Of a stretch of DNA of 18,795 bases, positions 6,972-15,319 are shown in pieces. The notes under the pieces are model-generated. The model was given only the letters and a program-made list of their open reading frames with translations, was not told the origin of the DNA and made no database searches. Source of the DNA: UBA4675 sp964601265 (GTDB lineage: Bacteria > Bacillota > Clostridia > Christensenellales > Borkfalkiaceae). The stretch spans positions 1 through 18,795 of the forward strand of contig CAZRMT010000027.1 in assembly GCA_964601265.1 (NCBI GenBank). The letters run 5' to 3'. The stretch's first letter is position 1. Every line of letters begins with the position of its first letter. Both the position numbers and the translations under genes were made by a program.

Positions 6972-7583
6972 TTAAACCTCCGCTTTAAAAAACAGCACTT
7001 TATTTTCAGTGTCAGATAAATTTATCTCGCTTTCACTGTCTTTTAACTTTATTATTTTATATTTATTTTTTATTAAATTTAAAAATTCGTCCTCATTGTC
7101 GATATCAATCGTGCTTTTTTCGAATTTATAATGCATAGGAATTACTATTTTCGGCAGAATACTTTCCGTGTAGTAAACAGCTTGCTTTGCGTTTATCGTA
7201 TAACGTCCGCCAATCGGAACAAACAAAACGTCAACTCCTTTAAGTTGCCCTATAAGTTCTTTATTGTCCTCTTCGCCCAAATCGCCAAGATGAGCAAAAG
7301 TTACTCCGTTTAGCTTAAATTTTAAAACGGTGTTCTCGCCCCTCAACCTTCCGTGTTCGTTATCGTGAAAGGTTTTTATTTTTTCGAAAAACGATACGTC
7401 TTTTGCTGAAATCCCCATAGTGCTTTGTTTTGCGTTATGGTCGTAGTGGTTATGCGAACAAAAATAATAATCGGTCGTTATTTCAGGTAAAGTACAGCCT
7501 ATGTCGCCGTACGGATCCAAACAAACGGAAAACTCTCCGCTACACACAAAACAAGAATGACCGTAATACTTTATTTTTAACAT
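6972..7583 (-). CDS. MBL-fold metal-dependent hydrolase (UPF0173-like)
   Basis: A small cytoplasmic metallo-beta-lactamase-fold protein of 203 residues with no signal peptide. The metal-binding motif HxHxDH is intact (SHNHYDHN: His44, His46, Asp48, His49). Further ligands are likely at His98/Asp101 (AHLGD) and His151 (PMHYK). The start IKYYGHSCF is typical of the UPF0173/YtkL-like group, whose substrate is not established. It overlaps the radC stop by 7 bases and abuts rho, so the three are cotranscribed. The ribosome site is weak (AAGG, 5 bases), which suggests coupling to radC translation. Confidence 0.82.
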   Translation of the reverse strand: MLKIKYYGHSCFVCSGEFSVCLDPYGDIGCTLPEITTDYYFCSHNHYDHNAKQSTMGISAKDVSFFEKIKTFHDNEHGRLRGENTVLKFKLNGVTFAHLGDLGEEDNKELIGQLKGVDVLFVPIGGRYTINAKQAVYYTESILPKIVIPMHYKFEKSTIDIDNEDEFLNLIKNKYKIIKLKDSESEINLSDTENKVLFFKAEV

Positions 7584-8281
7584 ATAACCTTCATAAACTC
7601 TCTTTCAATTTTGTCAAGTTGTCCGTGTTCTTTATAGCTATATATTTCTTTGTCGCTATAAATTAAATGGTCGTAAAACGTAATATTCTTAACGTGCAAA
7701 AAAGTGTAAATTCGTTTTGTCGTAGAATTATCTTCCTCCGACGGATTAGGATTCCCGCTTAAATGATTATGAGCCACGACCACTGCCGACGGTTTATGTA
7801 AAACCAAAAGCCTTTCGATTTCGTCCAAATCCAACTCTACCCTATCGGTTTTGTTTGAAGAAAATTCTGCTTTACCGATAATAAAATTATCGGCACCGAG
7901 AAAAAACATTATAAATATTTCCTTGTTTGCATTAACGAAATACTCTTTAATTCTTTGTTGAGCGTCAAAAATGCTGTTAATTCTTTTATTCGAATATTTT
8001 TCGTCTTCGATAAACTGAACTATTCTTCCTATCGTTTTTATAAAACAAGCCGTGTTTTCACCTACTCCGTCGACCGTCTGCAATATTACAGGGTCTGCGT
8101 CAAGCAACGTTTTAACCGAACCGTTAAATCTGTCCAATAGTTTATGAGCTAGTTCGTTTACGTTTTTTCTAGGAATAGAATAATACAATAAAGTTTCAAT
8201 TACTTCGTGAGCAACCAGCGATTCGCTATGATTAAGCATTTTGCTTTTCATTCTCTGTCTGTGTCCGTCGTGTTGCGCCAT
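7577..8281 (-). CDS. radC: RadC family JAB/JAMM-domain protein
   Basis: The family was once thought to act in DNA repair; its real function is unsettled, and some members are linked to mobile elements or competence. The 234-residue protein has an N-terminal helix-hairpin-helix segment (LQTVDGVGENTACFIK, near 67-82) and a C-terminal JAB/MPN domain. Its metal motif is intact, with His171, His173 and Asp184 in AHNHLSGNPNPSEED. Leu replaces the usual Pro after the second His. It is full length for the family and sits in a housekeeping operon between tsaD and the MBL gene, so it is the chromosomal type. A GGGGG tract lies about 12 bases before ATG 8281, a long spacing. Confidence 0.9.
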   Translation of the reverse strand: MAQHDGHRQRMKSKMLNHSESLVAHEVIETLLYYSIPRKNVNELAHKLLDRFNGSVKTLLDADPVILQTVDGVGENTACFIKTIGRIVQFIEDEKYSNKRINSIFDAQQRIKEYFVNANKEIFIMFFLGADNFIIGKAEFSSNKTDRVELDLDEIERLLVLHKPSAVVVAHNHLSGNPNPSEEDNSTTKRIYTFLHVKNITFYDHLIYSDKEIYSYKEHGQLDKIEREFMKVIC

Positions 8282-8307
8282 AAAATAAGAAATACCCCCG
8301 TTGTAAG

Positions 8308-9348
8308 TTATAGCGGAACGTTCGCTTTTGCGTTTAAATCAAGTCCCGCAAAATTTTTTAATTTATATTGAATATATCCTTCCGCTCCAATCATACACGC
8401 ATTATCCGTACATAATTTTTTTGGCGGTAAAACGCATTTTACTCCTAAAGATTCGCAAGCGTCAAACAAACGCTGTCTAAAATACCCGTTTGCAACGACT
8501 CCGCCTCCTGCGGTAACTACCTTTATACCGTACTGCTTGACGGCCGAAACGGCTCTCTCCACCAAAACGTCTACCGCGCTTTTCTGAAACGAGTAAGCAA
8601 CGTCCGCAACGCTAACCTCCTCGCCTTTCATTTTTTTCGTATGCACGTAATTTATTACCGCAGTTTTAAGTCCGCTGTAAGAAAAATCATACGTTTTTTC
8701 GTTTTTAAGCATTTTGGGAAATTCAATTAAAGTTTTGCCGTTTAACGCCTCTTTTTCGATATTAGGTCCTCCGGGATAGTTTAGTCCCAAAGTTCTTGCC
8801 ACCTTATCGAACGCCTCGCCTACGGCGTCGTCACGAGTAGCCCCCAACGTTTGAAAATCGTCGTAATCCTTTACCAACATAACAGCGGTATGCCCTCCGC
8901 TTGCAAGCACCGAAATAAACGGCGGTTGTAAATCTTTATCGGCTAAATATGACGCAGATAAATGCCCTCGTATGTGATTTACCGGAATAAGCGGAACAGA
9001 TAAAGCCTGCGCCAAGCTTTTAGCGTACGACACGCCTACGAGTAACGCCCCTAACAACCCTGCTCCGTAGGTTACTGCGACAGCGTCTATCTCTTTAAGC
9101 GTTATTCCCGCTTCTTTTACGGCTTGTTCAACCGTAATGGAAATTGCGCTGGTATGCGCCCGTGAAGCAATTTCGGGGACAACTCCGCCGAATTTTATAT
9201 GTTCGGTACAAGAACTGTTTATCACCGACGATAAAATTTCTCTACCGCCTTTAATCACGGCGCAAGCCGTTTCGTCGCAAGAAGACTCTATCGCTAAAAT
9301 AACGGCGTCGTCCTTAACGTTTGTGTTGAAAGTGTTTTTAAAATTCAT
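8308..9348 (-). CDS. tsaD: tRNA N6-adenosine threonylcarbamoyltransferase TsaD
   Basis: It transfers threonylcarbamoyl from TC-AMP to A37 of ANN-decoding tRNAs, working with TsaB and TsaE (neither seen here). The 346 residues show the ASKHA-fold signatures: AIESSCDETACAV (19-31), the metal-binding HIRGH (His125, His129), ASGGHTAVML (149-158), YSGLKTA (224-230), and the third ligand Asp315 in CTDNACMIG. About 16 residues precede the usual start of the fold (ILAIESSCDET), a short non-conserved extension. The start overlaps the prfB stop as TAATG and has no Shine-Dalgarno, so translation probably reinitiates after RF2 synthesis. Its product is the substrate of MtaB at 2113-3351. Confidence 0.96.
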   Translation of the reverse strand: MNFKNTFNTNVKDDAVILAIESSCDETACAVIKGGREILSSVINSSCTEHIKFGGVVPEIASRAHTSAISITVEQAVKEAGITLKEIDAVAVTYGAGLLGALLVGVSYAKSLAQALSVPLIPVNHIRGHLSASYLADKDLQPPFISVLASGGHTAVMLVKDYDDFQTLGATRDDAVGEAFDKVARTLGLNYPGGPNIEKEALNGKTLIEFPKMLKNEKTYDFSYSGLKTAVINYVHTKKMKGEEVSVADVAYSFQKSAVDVLVERAVSAVKQYGIKVVTAGGGVVANGYFRQRLFDACESLGVKCVLPPKKLCTDNACMIGAEGYIQYKLKNFAGLDLNAKANVPL

Positions 9349-10446
9349 TATGATTTTTTTAGATAGTCTATTATAAATTGGTCTATTTCACCGTTCATTA
9401 CCGCTTGAACGTCGGGCGTTTCAGAACCCGTTCTATGGTCTTTAACCAACGTATAGGGGCAGAAAACGTAACTTCTTATCTGACTTCCCCATTCGATTTT
9501 TTTAATATCGCCTTTAAGCTCTTGCTCTCTTGCAAGTCGCTCTTCTTCTCGTCTTTCTATAAGCTTACTGATAAGCATTTGCATTGCTTGTTCTCTATTT
9601 TGAACCTGACTTCTTTCGTTTTGGCAAGCAACTATAATTCCCGTAGGAATATGCGTTATTCTTATTGCAGACTCCGTTTTGTTTACGTGCTGTCCTCCCG
9701 CTCCGCTACTGCGGTAAGTATCGACTTTTAAGTCTTCGGGCGGAATTTTTATCTCTTCGTTATCTAAAATTTCAGGTAAAACTTCAAGCGATACGAAAGA
9801 AGTATGTCTTCTCTTGTTCGCGTCGAAAGGTGAAATTCTAACTAATCTATGCACGCCTTTTTCAGCCTTTAAAAAGCCGTATGCGTTTTCGCCTTCTATT
9901 TTAAACGAAACGCTTTTTATTCCGGCGCCGTCCCCGTCAAGACGATCAAACTCGGTAAGCCTATACTTATGCTTTTCGGCGTAACACATATACATTCTGT
10001 ATAACATTTCACACCAATCGCAAGCCTCCGTTCCGCCTGCCCCCGCATGCAAGGTCATAATGGCGTTATTTCCGTCGTACTTGCCTTTTAAAAGCGTTTG
10101 AAGCCTTATCTCTTCGATTTGTTTTTCGGCGGAATTTATTTCTTTTTCTACCTCGCCAAGCAATGAGTCGTCGTCTTCCATTTCAGCGTACTCGACTACG
10201 TCTAATGCGTCCTTAATTACTTTGTCGCATTTATCGTATGCGTCTATTTTCGCTTGCGCTACGCTGATTTTTTGGGATAATGCTTTTGATTTTTCTATAT
10301 CCGACCAAACGTCGGGATTTTCAAGTTGTGTTTTTAACTCTTTTATATGCTCTCTTAAATAAGCGACGTCAAAGAGAGTATCCTGCCTCTATTAGAATAG
10401 CTGACAAATCTTTAATTCTTTGTCTATAAATATCGGTTTTTATCAT
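9348..10446 (-). CDS. prfB: Peptide chain release factor 2, programmed +1 frameshift
   Basis: RF2 recognises UGA and UAA and releases the finished peptide. The gene is in two frames. A 25-codon first frame begins at ATG 10446 (AGGAGA six bases upstream) and ends ...GYSL at an in-frame TGA (10369-10371). A +1 slip at CTT TGA C continues as DVAYLREH... to 9348. The joined protein is 365 residues, the same as E. coli RF2. The key motifs then fall at the same numbers: SPF 205-207 (stop-codon recognition) and GGQ 250-252 (peptide release). Frame-only annotation would give a false 277-residue start at 10181. RF2 senses its own UGA, giving autoregulation. A 103-base gap separates it from secA. Confidence 0.96.
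10368..10374 (-). promoter_or_regulatory. RF2 autoregulatory +1 frameshift site CTTTGAC
   Basis: CTT TGA C at codons 25-26 is the classical RF2 slip site: low RF2 makes UGA termination slow and the ribosome moves +1. In E. coli an internal Shine-Dalgarno (AGGGGG) sits three bases before CTT. Here the nearest candidates are AGG of GCAGGA, seven bases before CTT, and GAGG, eleven bases before. The stimulator therefore looks displaced by about one codon and weaker. Confidence 0.9.
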
Positions 10447-10477
10447 AACAAGTCTCCTATTTTGTGATTAAAATTAC

Positions 10478-10483
10478 ATTATA
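10478..10483 (-). promoter_or_regulatory. Possible prfB -10 element
   Basis: A minus-strand TATAAT lies 32-37 bases upstream of the prfB ATG in the 103-base gap after secA. No recognisable -35 hexamer was found at 16-18 bases. No intrinsic terminator follows secA, so prfB may also be read from secA. A near-palindrome TGTGA-6-TTACA (10463-10478) touches this element. Confidence 0.3.
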
Positions 10484-10549
10484 AAAACATCGAAAAATGC
10501 CTTTTTGTGATTTTTAAGAGTTTTAAAACTGCTTATTTTATATTGAATT

Positions 10550-13225
10550 TTACTTTTTTCCACAGCAATTTTTATACTTTTTGCCACTACCGCACGGGCA
10601 CAAGTCGTTTCTGCCTATTGTTTTATCGCCTTTTACGGTTATATTCTTACCGTCGTTTGCATTTAAAACGGGTTTAGATTGCTTAACGGGTTCTTTGCGA
10701 AGTTCCATTTTTAAAAGCAAGAATACGGTGTCGTTTTGTATACTCTCAACCATCTCTTCAAACATTTCTAGCCCTTCCCTCTTAAAAGGATTAATCGGGT
10801 CTTCGTTTGCAAAACCTCTAAGCGATATGCCTCGTTTAAGTCTATCCATATTGTCGATATGGTCTATCCATTTGCGGTCTACGTTGGTAAGCAATACGTC
10901 TCTTTCGATAGCGTGATAGTCGATTTGCTCCTCGTCTTTATATCTTTCGATTTTCTTTTCGTACTCGTCTATCGTTTTAGCGAGAAGCTTTTCCATAAAA
11001 TACTCGTAGTCCCATTTTTCACATTTTTCTTCGTCTAGGAACTCTACTCCCAACGGAAGAACTCTGTCTTGAAGAACTTTATTAAGTCTTTCGTAATTCC
11101 ACTTTGCTAAATTTTGAGAAGCGTCTACGGTTTCTTTAACTACGCCTTCTACGTAATCCGGAATAAGTTTTAAGATGTTTTCGTGAATATTTTCGCCTCT
11201 TAAAACCTTTAAACGCTCTTCGTAAATAACCTGTCTTTGAGTATTCATAACGTCGTCGTATTGAATAACATTTCTTCTTATTCCGAAGTTCTGCCCCTCA
11301 ATAGTCCTTTGAGCGTTTTCTATACTCCTAGACAACATTTTGGATTGAATGGGCGTATATTCGTCAACTTTAAAGAAGGTATACAACCTTTTCATTCTTT
11401 CTCCGCCGAATCTTTTCGCTAAATCGTCTTCAAGCGAAATAAAGAATTGAGATTTTCCGGGGTCGCCTTGACGCCCTGCTCTTCCTCTTAACTGGTTATC
11501 TATACGACGAGATTCGTGTCTTTCGGTACCGAGAATATACAATCCGCCGGCCTTTACGACTTCTTCTTTTTCCGCTTCCGTAACTTTCGTTCTTTCCGCC
11601 AAAAGAGTATTGTACTCTTCTCTTAACGCCTTTATTTCGTCGCTCACGTCTTGAACGAATGACGAAGCAAGGTCTATATCTTCTTCATTGCATCCTTTAT
11701 TTCTTAAATCTTGTTTAGCAAGGTATTCGGGGTTTCCGCCAAGCAAAATATCCGTACCACGCCCCGCCATATTGGTAGCTATGGTAACTGCGCCTTTCTT
11801 ACCTGCTTGCGCTATAATTTCAGCTTCTCTTTGGTGATTTTTAGCGTTTAAAATATTATGTCTTATTCTGTTACGAAGCAGTTGTTTGGAAAGTTCTTCC
11901 GATTTTTCTACGGTAACGGTACCGACCAAAATAGGTTGTCCCGTTTCGTGAACTTTTACTATTTCGTTGACTATCGCCTGATTTTTACCCTTTTCGGTAG
12001 AAAACACCATATCGGGTAAATCTTTTCTTTGCATAGGCTTATTCGTAGGAATTTCCAGTACGTCTAAACCGTATATCGTTTTAAACTCTTCCTCTTCGGT
12101 TTTTGCCGTTCCCGTCATTCCCGAAAGCTTTGTATAAAGTTTAAAATAGTTTTGGAACGTGATAGTGGCGTAAGTTTGGTTCTCGTTTCTTATCGTAACG
12201 TTTTCTTTCGCTTCTATCGCTTGATGCAAGCCATCGCTGTATCTTCTTCCAATCATTAAACGTCCCGTAAATTCGTCGACTATGATAATTTCTCCGTCGC
12301 TAACGATATAGTCTTCGTCCTTTTTAAACAAAGTGTGAGCCTTTAAAGCTTGTTGTATGTGGTGGTTAAGCTCTGCGTTCGTAACGTCGGCAATATTTTC
12401 AACGTGGAAAAACTTTTCTGCTTTTTGCGAACCTTGGTCGGTAATTTGAACGTTCTTTTCCTTAATATCGACGGTATAGTCTTCTTCGGGAACCAACGTT
12501 TTTACGAAACGGTTTGCGTCAAAATAAAGGGTGGACGACTTTTGTCCTTTTCCCGAAATAATCAAAGGCGTTCTCGCTTCGTCTATCAAAATAGAGTCCA
12601 CCTCGTCCACAATGGCGAAGAACAATCCTCTTTGCGTCATTTGGGATAACGATTTTTTAAGATTATCTCTTAAATAATCGAAACCGAATTCGTTATTTGT
12701 TCCATAGGTAATATCGCAAGCGTACGCTTGTCTTTTTTGATCGTCGGTCAAGTCGTGAATATTTACTCCGACGGTTAAACCTAAAAATTTATAAACCTTA
12801 CCCATCCATTCAGCGTCTCTTTTTGCAAGGTAATCGTTTACGGTTACAATGTGAACGCCTTTACCCGTCAATGCGTTAAGGTATGCGGGGAGAGTTGCCA
12901 TCAAAGTTTTACCTTCACCCGTTTTGAGTTCCGCAATTCTACCTTGATGAACACAGATACCGCCCATAAGTTGAACCTTATAGTGACGCATATTCAAAAC
13001 CCTGCTACTTGCCTCTCTTACTACGGCGAAAGCCTCGGGCAAAATAGAATCGAGTTTTTCTCCGTCTGCAATTCTTTTTTTGAATATTTCCGTCTGCTCT
13101 TTAAGTTCGGCGTCGGTCATAGAAGAATAGTTACCCTCCATGGCTATAATTTTATCCGCCGTTGCGCTTATTCTTTTTAAACTCGCCCTCGAATCGTGAC
13201 TGAGTATATACTTGATTAATCCCAT
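10550..13225 (-). CDS. secA: Preprotein translocase ATPase SecA
   Basis: The motor that drives unfolded secretory proteins through SecYEG. The 891-residue protein is complete. The DEAD-like NBD1 has TGEGKTLMA (102-110) and DEVDS (207-211). The preprotein cross-linking and helical scaffold/wing regions follow, and NBD2 is marked by TNMAGRGTDILLGG and RGRAGRQGDPG. The C-terminus carries the zinc-binding SecB/ribosome-interaction motif with Cys876, Cys878, Cys887 and Cys888 (CPCGSGKKYKNCC). This is housekeeping SecA1 in length and content; no accessory-SecA features were noted. GGAG sits six bases before ATG 13225. It follows comF by 51 bases without a terminator, with a possible own -10 (13244-13249) in the gap. 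It would export the M28 lipoprotein at 245-1468. Confidence 0.97.
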   Translation of the reverse strand: MGLIKYILSHDSRASLKRISATADKIIAMEGNYSSMTDAELKEQTEIFKKRIADGEKLDSILPEAFAVVREASSRVLNMRHYKVQLMGGICVHQGRIAELKTGEGKTLMATLPAYLNALTGKGVHIVTVNDYLAKRDAEWMGKVYKFLGLTVGVNIHDLTDDQKRQAYACDITYGTNNEFGFDYLRDNLKKSLSQMTQRGLFFAIVDEVDSILIDEARTPLIISGKGQKSSTLYFDANRFVKTLVPEEDYTVDIKEKNVQITDQGSQKAEKFFHVENIADVTNAELNHHIQQALKAHTLFKKDEDYIVSDGEIIIVDEFTGRLMIGRRYSDGLHQAIEAKENVTIRNENQTYATITFQNYFKLYTKLSGMTGTAKTEEEEFKTIYGLDVLEIPTNKPMQRKDLPDMVFSTEKGKNQAIVNEIVKVHETGQPILVGTVTVEKSEELSKQLLRNRIRHNILNAKNHQREAEIIAQAGKKGAVTIATNMAGRGTDILLGGNPEYLAKQDLRNKGCNEEDIDLASSFVQDVSDEIKALREEYNTLLAERTKVTEAEKEEVVKAGGLYILGTERHESRRIDNQLRGRAGRQGDPGKSQFFISLEDDLAKRFGGERMKRLYTFFKVDEYTPIQSKMLSRSIENAQRTIEGQNFGIRRNVIQYDDVMNTQRQVIYEERLKVLRGENIHENILKLIPDYVEGVVKETVDASQNLAKWNYERLNKVLQDRVLPLGVEFLDEEKCEKWDYEYFMEKLLAKTIDEYEKKIERYKDEEQIDYHAIERDVLLTNVDRKWIDHIDNMDRLKRGISLRGFANEDPINPFKREGLEMFEEMVESIQNDTVFLLLKMELRKEPVKQSKPVLNANDGKNITVKGDKTIGRNDLCPCGSGKKYKNCCGKK

Positions 13226-13243
13226 TTTTTACTCCGAAATATT

Positions 13244-13272
13244 ATTATAATAACTAATTAAATGAATAGTCT
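13244..13272 (-). promoter_or_regulatory. Weak candidate secA promoter
   Basis: Minus-strand TATAAT at 13244-13249 lies in the 51-base comF-secA gap. At 17-18 bases upstream only AGACTA or AAGACT is found, a poor -35. An independent secA promoter is plausible but only the -10 is convincing. Confidence 0.3.
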
Positions 13273-13276
13273 TTGT

Positions 13277-14047
13277 TTATTTTACACTATTTTTGTTTTT
13301 ATGTAAACACTTTTTCTTAAAAACTTTAGCAAAAAAGGATAATTTCTTGTCTTTTTTTAATTCTTTTTCACCGACGGAAGCAACGGTTAAAAAATAAATT
13401 TTTTCCGCTCCCGCATCGAACAATTTTTCGCTAATCGCCTCTGCGGTGGCGCCCGTAGTCATAACGTCGTCTATCACGAGTATTCGTTTATGAAAAACTT
13501 TCTTTTTGTCAATAACTTTAAATACCGATTTTAAATTATTTAATCTTTCTTTTTTGCCCAATTTTATTTGTTTTTTCGTTCGTTTAAACTTTTCAACGAG
13601 CATATCGAAGGAATAACCCGTCACGTCCGCTGTTTTTCTTGCGATTAGTTCCGTTTGGTTATATCCTCTTTTCTTAAAATCTTTCTCGTGCATCGGAACG
13701 CAGGTTATTACGTCCGCATCGGCAAAATCTCTTATAACGTACGGCGACAAAATTTCACCGAAGATTTCAGCTAAATACTTTTTGCCGTTAAATTTTAGCG
13801 ATTTTATCAAACCTGAAACAGGGGCTTTATATCCGTATACGCTACGCGCTTTATCGAAATGAATAGGATTTCCGTAACAATAAGAACATACTCCCGCATC
13901 GTTTAAAACACTTCTACCGCATTTCACACAAAATTTGGTGTTTAATTCCATTTTTTCGGTACAATCCTTGCAAAAATACCCTTCGAAAATTTCACGTCCG
14001 CAGGCATTGCACGTTAACTTTAAATCAAAAAATAAATCTTTTAACAT
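13277..14047 (-). CDS. comF: ComF family phosphoribosyltransferase-like protein
   Basis: ComF/GntX-type proteins support DNA uptake in competent bacteria (single-strand import or handling) and have a PRTase fold; their reaction is not settled. The 256-residue protein has an N-terminal double zinc ribbon: Cys13, Cys16, Cys26, Cys29, then Cys40, Cys43, Cys54, Cys57. A type I PRTase domain follows with KRGYNQTELIA (126-136) and the PRPP loop ILVIDDVMTTGAT (189-201). The frame could start at TTG 14053, but ATG 14047 is used here. Neither start has a Shine-Dalgarno, and the start lies four bases past the T-run of the metK terminator, so expression probably depends on read-through. No comFA helicase gene is adjacent. 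Confidence 0.86.
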   Translation of the reverse strand: MLKDLFFDLKLTCNACGREIFEGYFCKDCTEKMELNTKFCVKCGRSVLNDAGVCSYCYGNPIHFDKARSVYGYKAPVSGLIKSLKFNGKKYLAEIFGEILSPYVIRDFADADVITCVPMHEKDFKKRGYNQTELIARKTADVTGYSFDMLVEKFKRTKKQIKLGKKERLNNLKSVFKVIDKKKVFHKRILVIDDVMTTGATAEAISEKLFDAGAEKIYFLTVASVGEKELKKDKKLSFFAKVFKKKCLHKNKNSVK

Positions 14048-14051
14048 AATC

Positions 14052-14081
14052 AAAAAGGAAAGATTATTTGATAACCTTTCC
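14052..14081 (-). terminator. Intrinsic terminator/attenuator between metK and comF
   Basis: On the minus strand, eight bases after the metK stop, 14071-14081 pairs with 14057-14067 as an 11-bp stem (one G-U pair, 3-base loop) and is followed by TTTTT (14052-14056). The stem starts and ends with GGAAAG/CTTTCC. Because comF begins at once after the T-run, this element also limits read-through into comF and perhaps secA. Confidence 0.78.
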
Positions 14082-14089
14082 GAATCTTT

Positions 14090-15259
14090 TTATAAATATT
14101 TTTTTAAGTCTTCTACCTTATCGGTTTTTTCCCAACTGAATTCGCCGTTTCCGAAATGTCCGTAGTTCGATGTTTTTTTGTAAACGGGTTTTCTTAAATC
14201 GAGTTTTTCTATGACGGAATACGGTCTAAAATCGAATTCTTTAACGATTATTTCGGCAAGCTTTTCGTCGGAATAAATTCCCGTGGAATAGGTGTTCACG
14301 TATACGGACACGGGTTTTGCAACGCCTATAGCGTAAGCAAGTTCTATCAAACACTCCTTACACAATCCTGCCTTTACAACGTTTTTAGCAACGTATCTAG
14401 CGTAGTAAGTTGCGCTTCTGTCCACCTTGGTCGGGTCTTTCCCGCTAAACGAACCTCCGCCGTGCGCACAATATCCGCCGTAAGTATCTACTATAATTTT
14501 TCTTCCGGTTAAACCCGAATCCCCCATAGGTCCGCCGACTTCGAATCTTCCCGTAGGATTGACGTAATACTTTGTGTTTGCGTCAAGCAATTTTTCGTCT
14601 ACGACGCATTTTACAACCTTTTCTAAAACGTCTTTTTTAAGCGTTTCCATATCGACTTCGGGCTTATGTTGGGTAGAAACGACTACCGTATCGACTCTTA
14701 CGGGTTTACCGTCGACGTATTCCACGGTAACTTGCGATTTTCCGTCGGGTCTTAGGTAAGGAATTATCCCCTTTTTACGAACTTCGGTCAATCTTTTAGT
14801 TATTCTGTGAGCTAAAACTATCGGCAACGGCATAAGTTCTTCGGTTTGCTCGCACGCATAGCCGAACATCATTCCTTGATCGCCCGCACCGATTTCGTCG
14901 GCAACGTCTTTTTTGCCTTGACGATATTCAAACGAGTCGTTAACGCCCATTGCAATATCGGGACTCTGCGTTTTTATTTTTACGAGAATTTTACAAGTTT
15001 CCCAATCGAAACCTGTTCCCTTCTCGTCGTAGCCTATTTCTTTTATGGTTTGTCTTGCTATTTTTTCATAATCGCATATAGCCGTAGAAGTTATTTCGCC
15101 CATAATAAGGACAAAACCCGTCGTAGCGCAAACCTCGCAAGCAACTCTCGCCTTATCGTCTTGCGATAAAATGTCGTCGAGTATAGCGTCTGCAATGCTG
15201 TCGCAAACTTTATCGGGATGCCCCTCGGTAACGCTTTCACTGGTAAACAATTTTTTCAT
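14090..15259 (-). CDS. metK: S-adenosylmethionine synthetase MetK
   Basis: It makes SAM from methionine and ATP. The 389-residue length is standard. Signatures are intact: SVTEGHPDKVCD (9-20; His14 and Asp16 bind ATP and magnesium), GAGDQGMMFGYA (124-135), and the phosphate-binding stretch GGGSFSGKDPTKVDRS (266-281) with its catalytic Lys and Arg. GGAG lies six bases before ATG 15259. It is transcribed from the TTGACA/TATCAT promoter at 15291-15319 and ends at the hairpin at 14057-14081. No S-box (SAM-I riboswitch) fits in the short leader of about 26 bases, so metK here is not under classical SAM-riboswitch control. Its product feeds PrmA, MtaB and the PflX-type protein in this window. Confidence 0.97.
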   Translation of the reverse strand: MKKLFTSESVTEGHPDKVCDSIADAILDDILSQDDKARVACEVCATTGFVLIMGEITSTAICDYEKIARQTIKEIGYDEKGTGFDWETCKILVKIKTQSPDIAMGVNDSFEYRQGKKDVADEIGAGDQGMMFGYACEQTEELMPLPIVLAHRITKRLTEVRKKGIIPYLRPDGKSQVTVEYVDGKPVRVDTVVVSTQHKPEVDMETLKKDVLEKVVKCVVDEKLLDANTKYYVNPTGRFEVGGPMGDSGLTGRKIIVDTYGGYCAHGGGSFSGKDPTKVDRSATYYARYVAKNVVKAGLCKECLIELAYAIGVAKPVSVYVNTYSTGIYSDEKLAEIIVKEFDFRPYSVIEKLDLRKPVYKKTSNYGHFGNGEFSWEKTDKVEDLKKYL

Positions 15260-15290
15260 CGGTATCTCCGTAACGTTTTTTTCAACATAT

Positions 15291-15319
15291 ATGATAATCT
15301 TTTACAAAATATTTGTCAA
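15291..15319 (-). promoter_or_regulatory. metK promoter
   Basis: Minus-strand TTGACA (15314-15319) and TATCAT (15291-15296) with a 17-base spacer. The predicted start is near 15284, leaving about 25 bases to the metK ATG with GGAG in place. Its -35 hexamer overlaps that of the opposing promoter for the radical SAM gene. Confidence 0.75.

Noticed and set aside
7577..8281. radC as a sign of a mobile element
   Set aside because: Although some RadC homologues lie on mobile elements, this one is translationally overlapped with housekeeping genes and no integrase, transposase or repeat ends are present.
10182..10446. prfB as a pseudogene broken by a frameshift and stop
   Set aside because: The break is exactly at CTTTGAC, codon 25-26, the known RF2 programmed frameshift site, and the joined length and motif positions match E. 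coli RF2.
10463..10478. CRP/FNR-like operator (TGTGA-6-TTACA) upstream of prfB
   Set aside because: One half is imperfect, the region is extremely AT-rich, and no such regulator or second site is seen; similar TGTGATTTT strings at 10506, 16381 and 16409 have no consistent placement.
12350..13180. Plus-strand frames of 99 and 109 codons inside secA
   Set aside because: They are antisense to a fully conserved SecA sequence and have no supporting signals.
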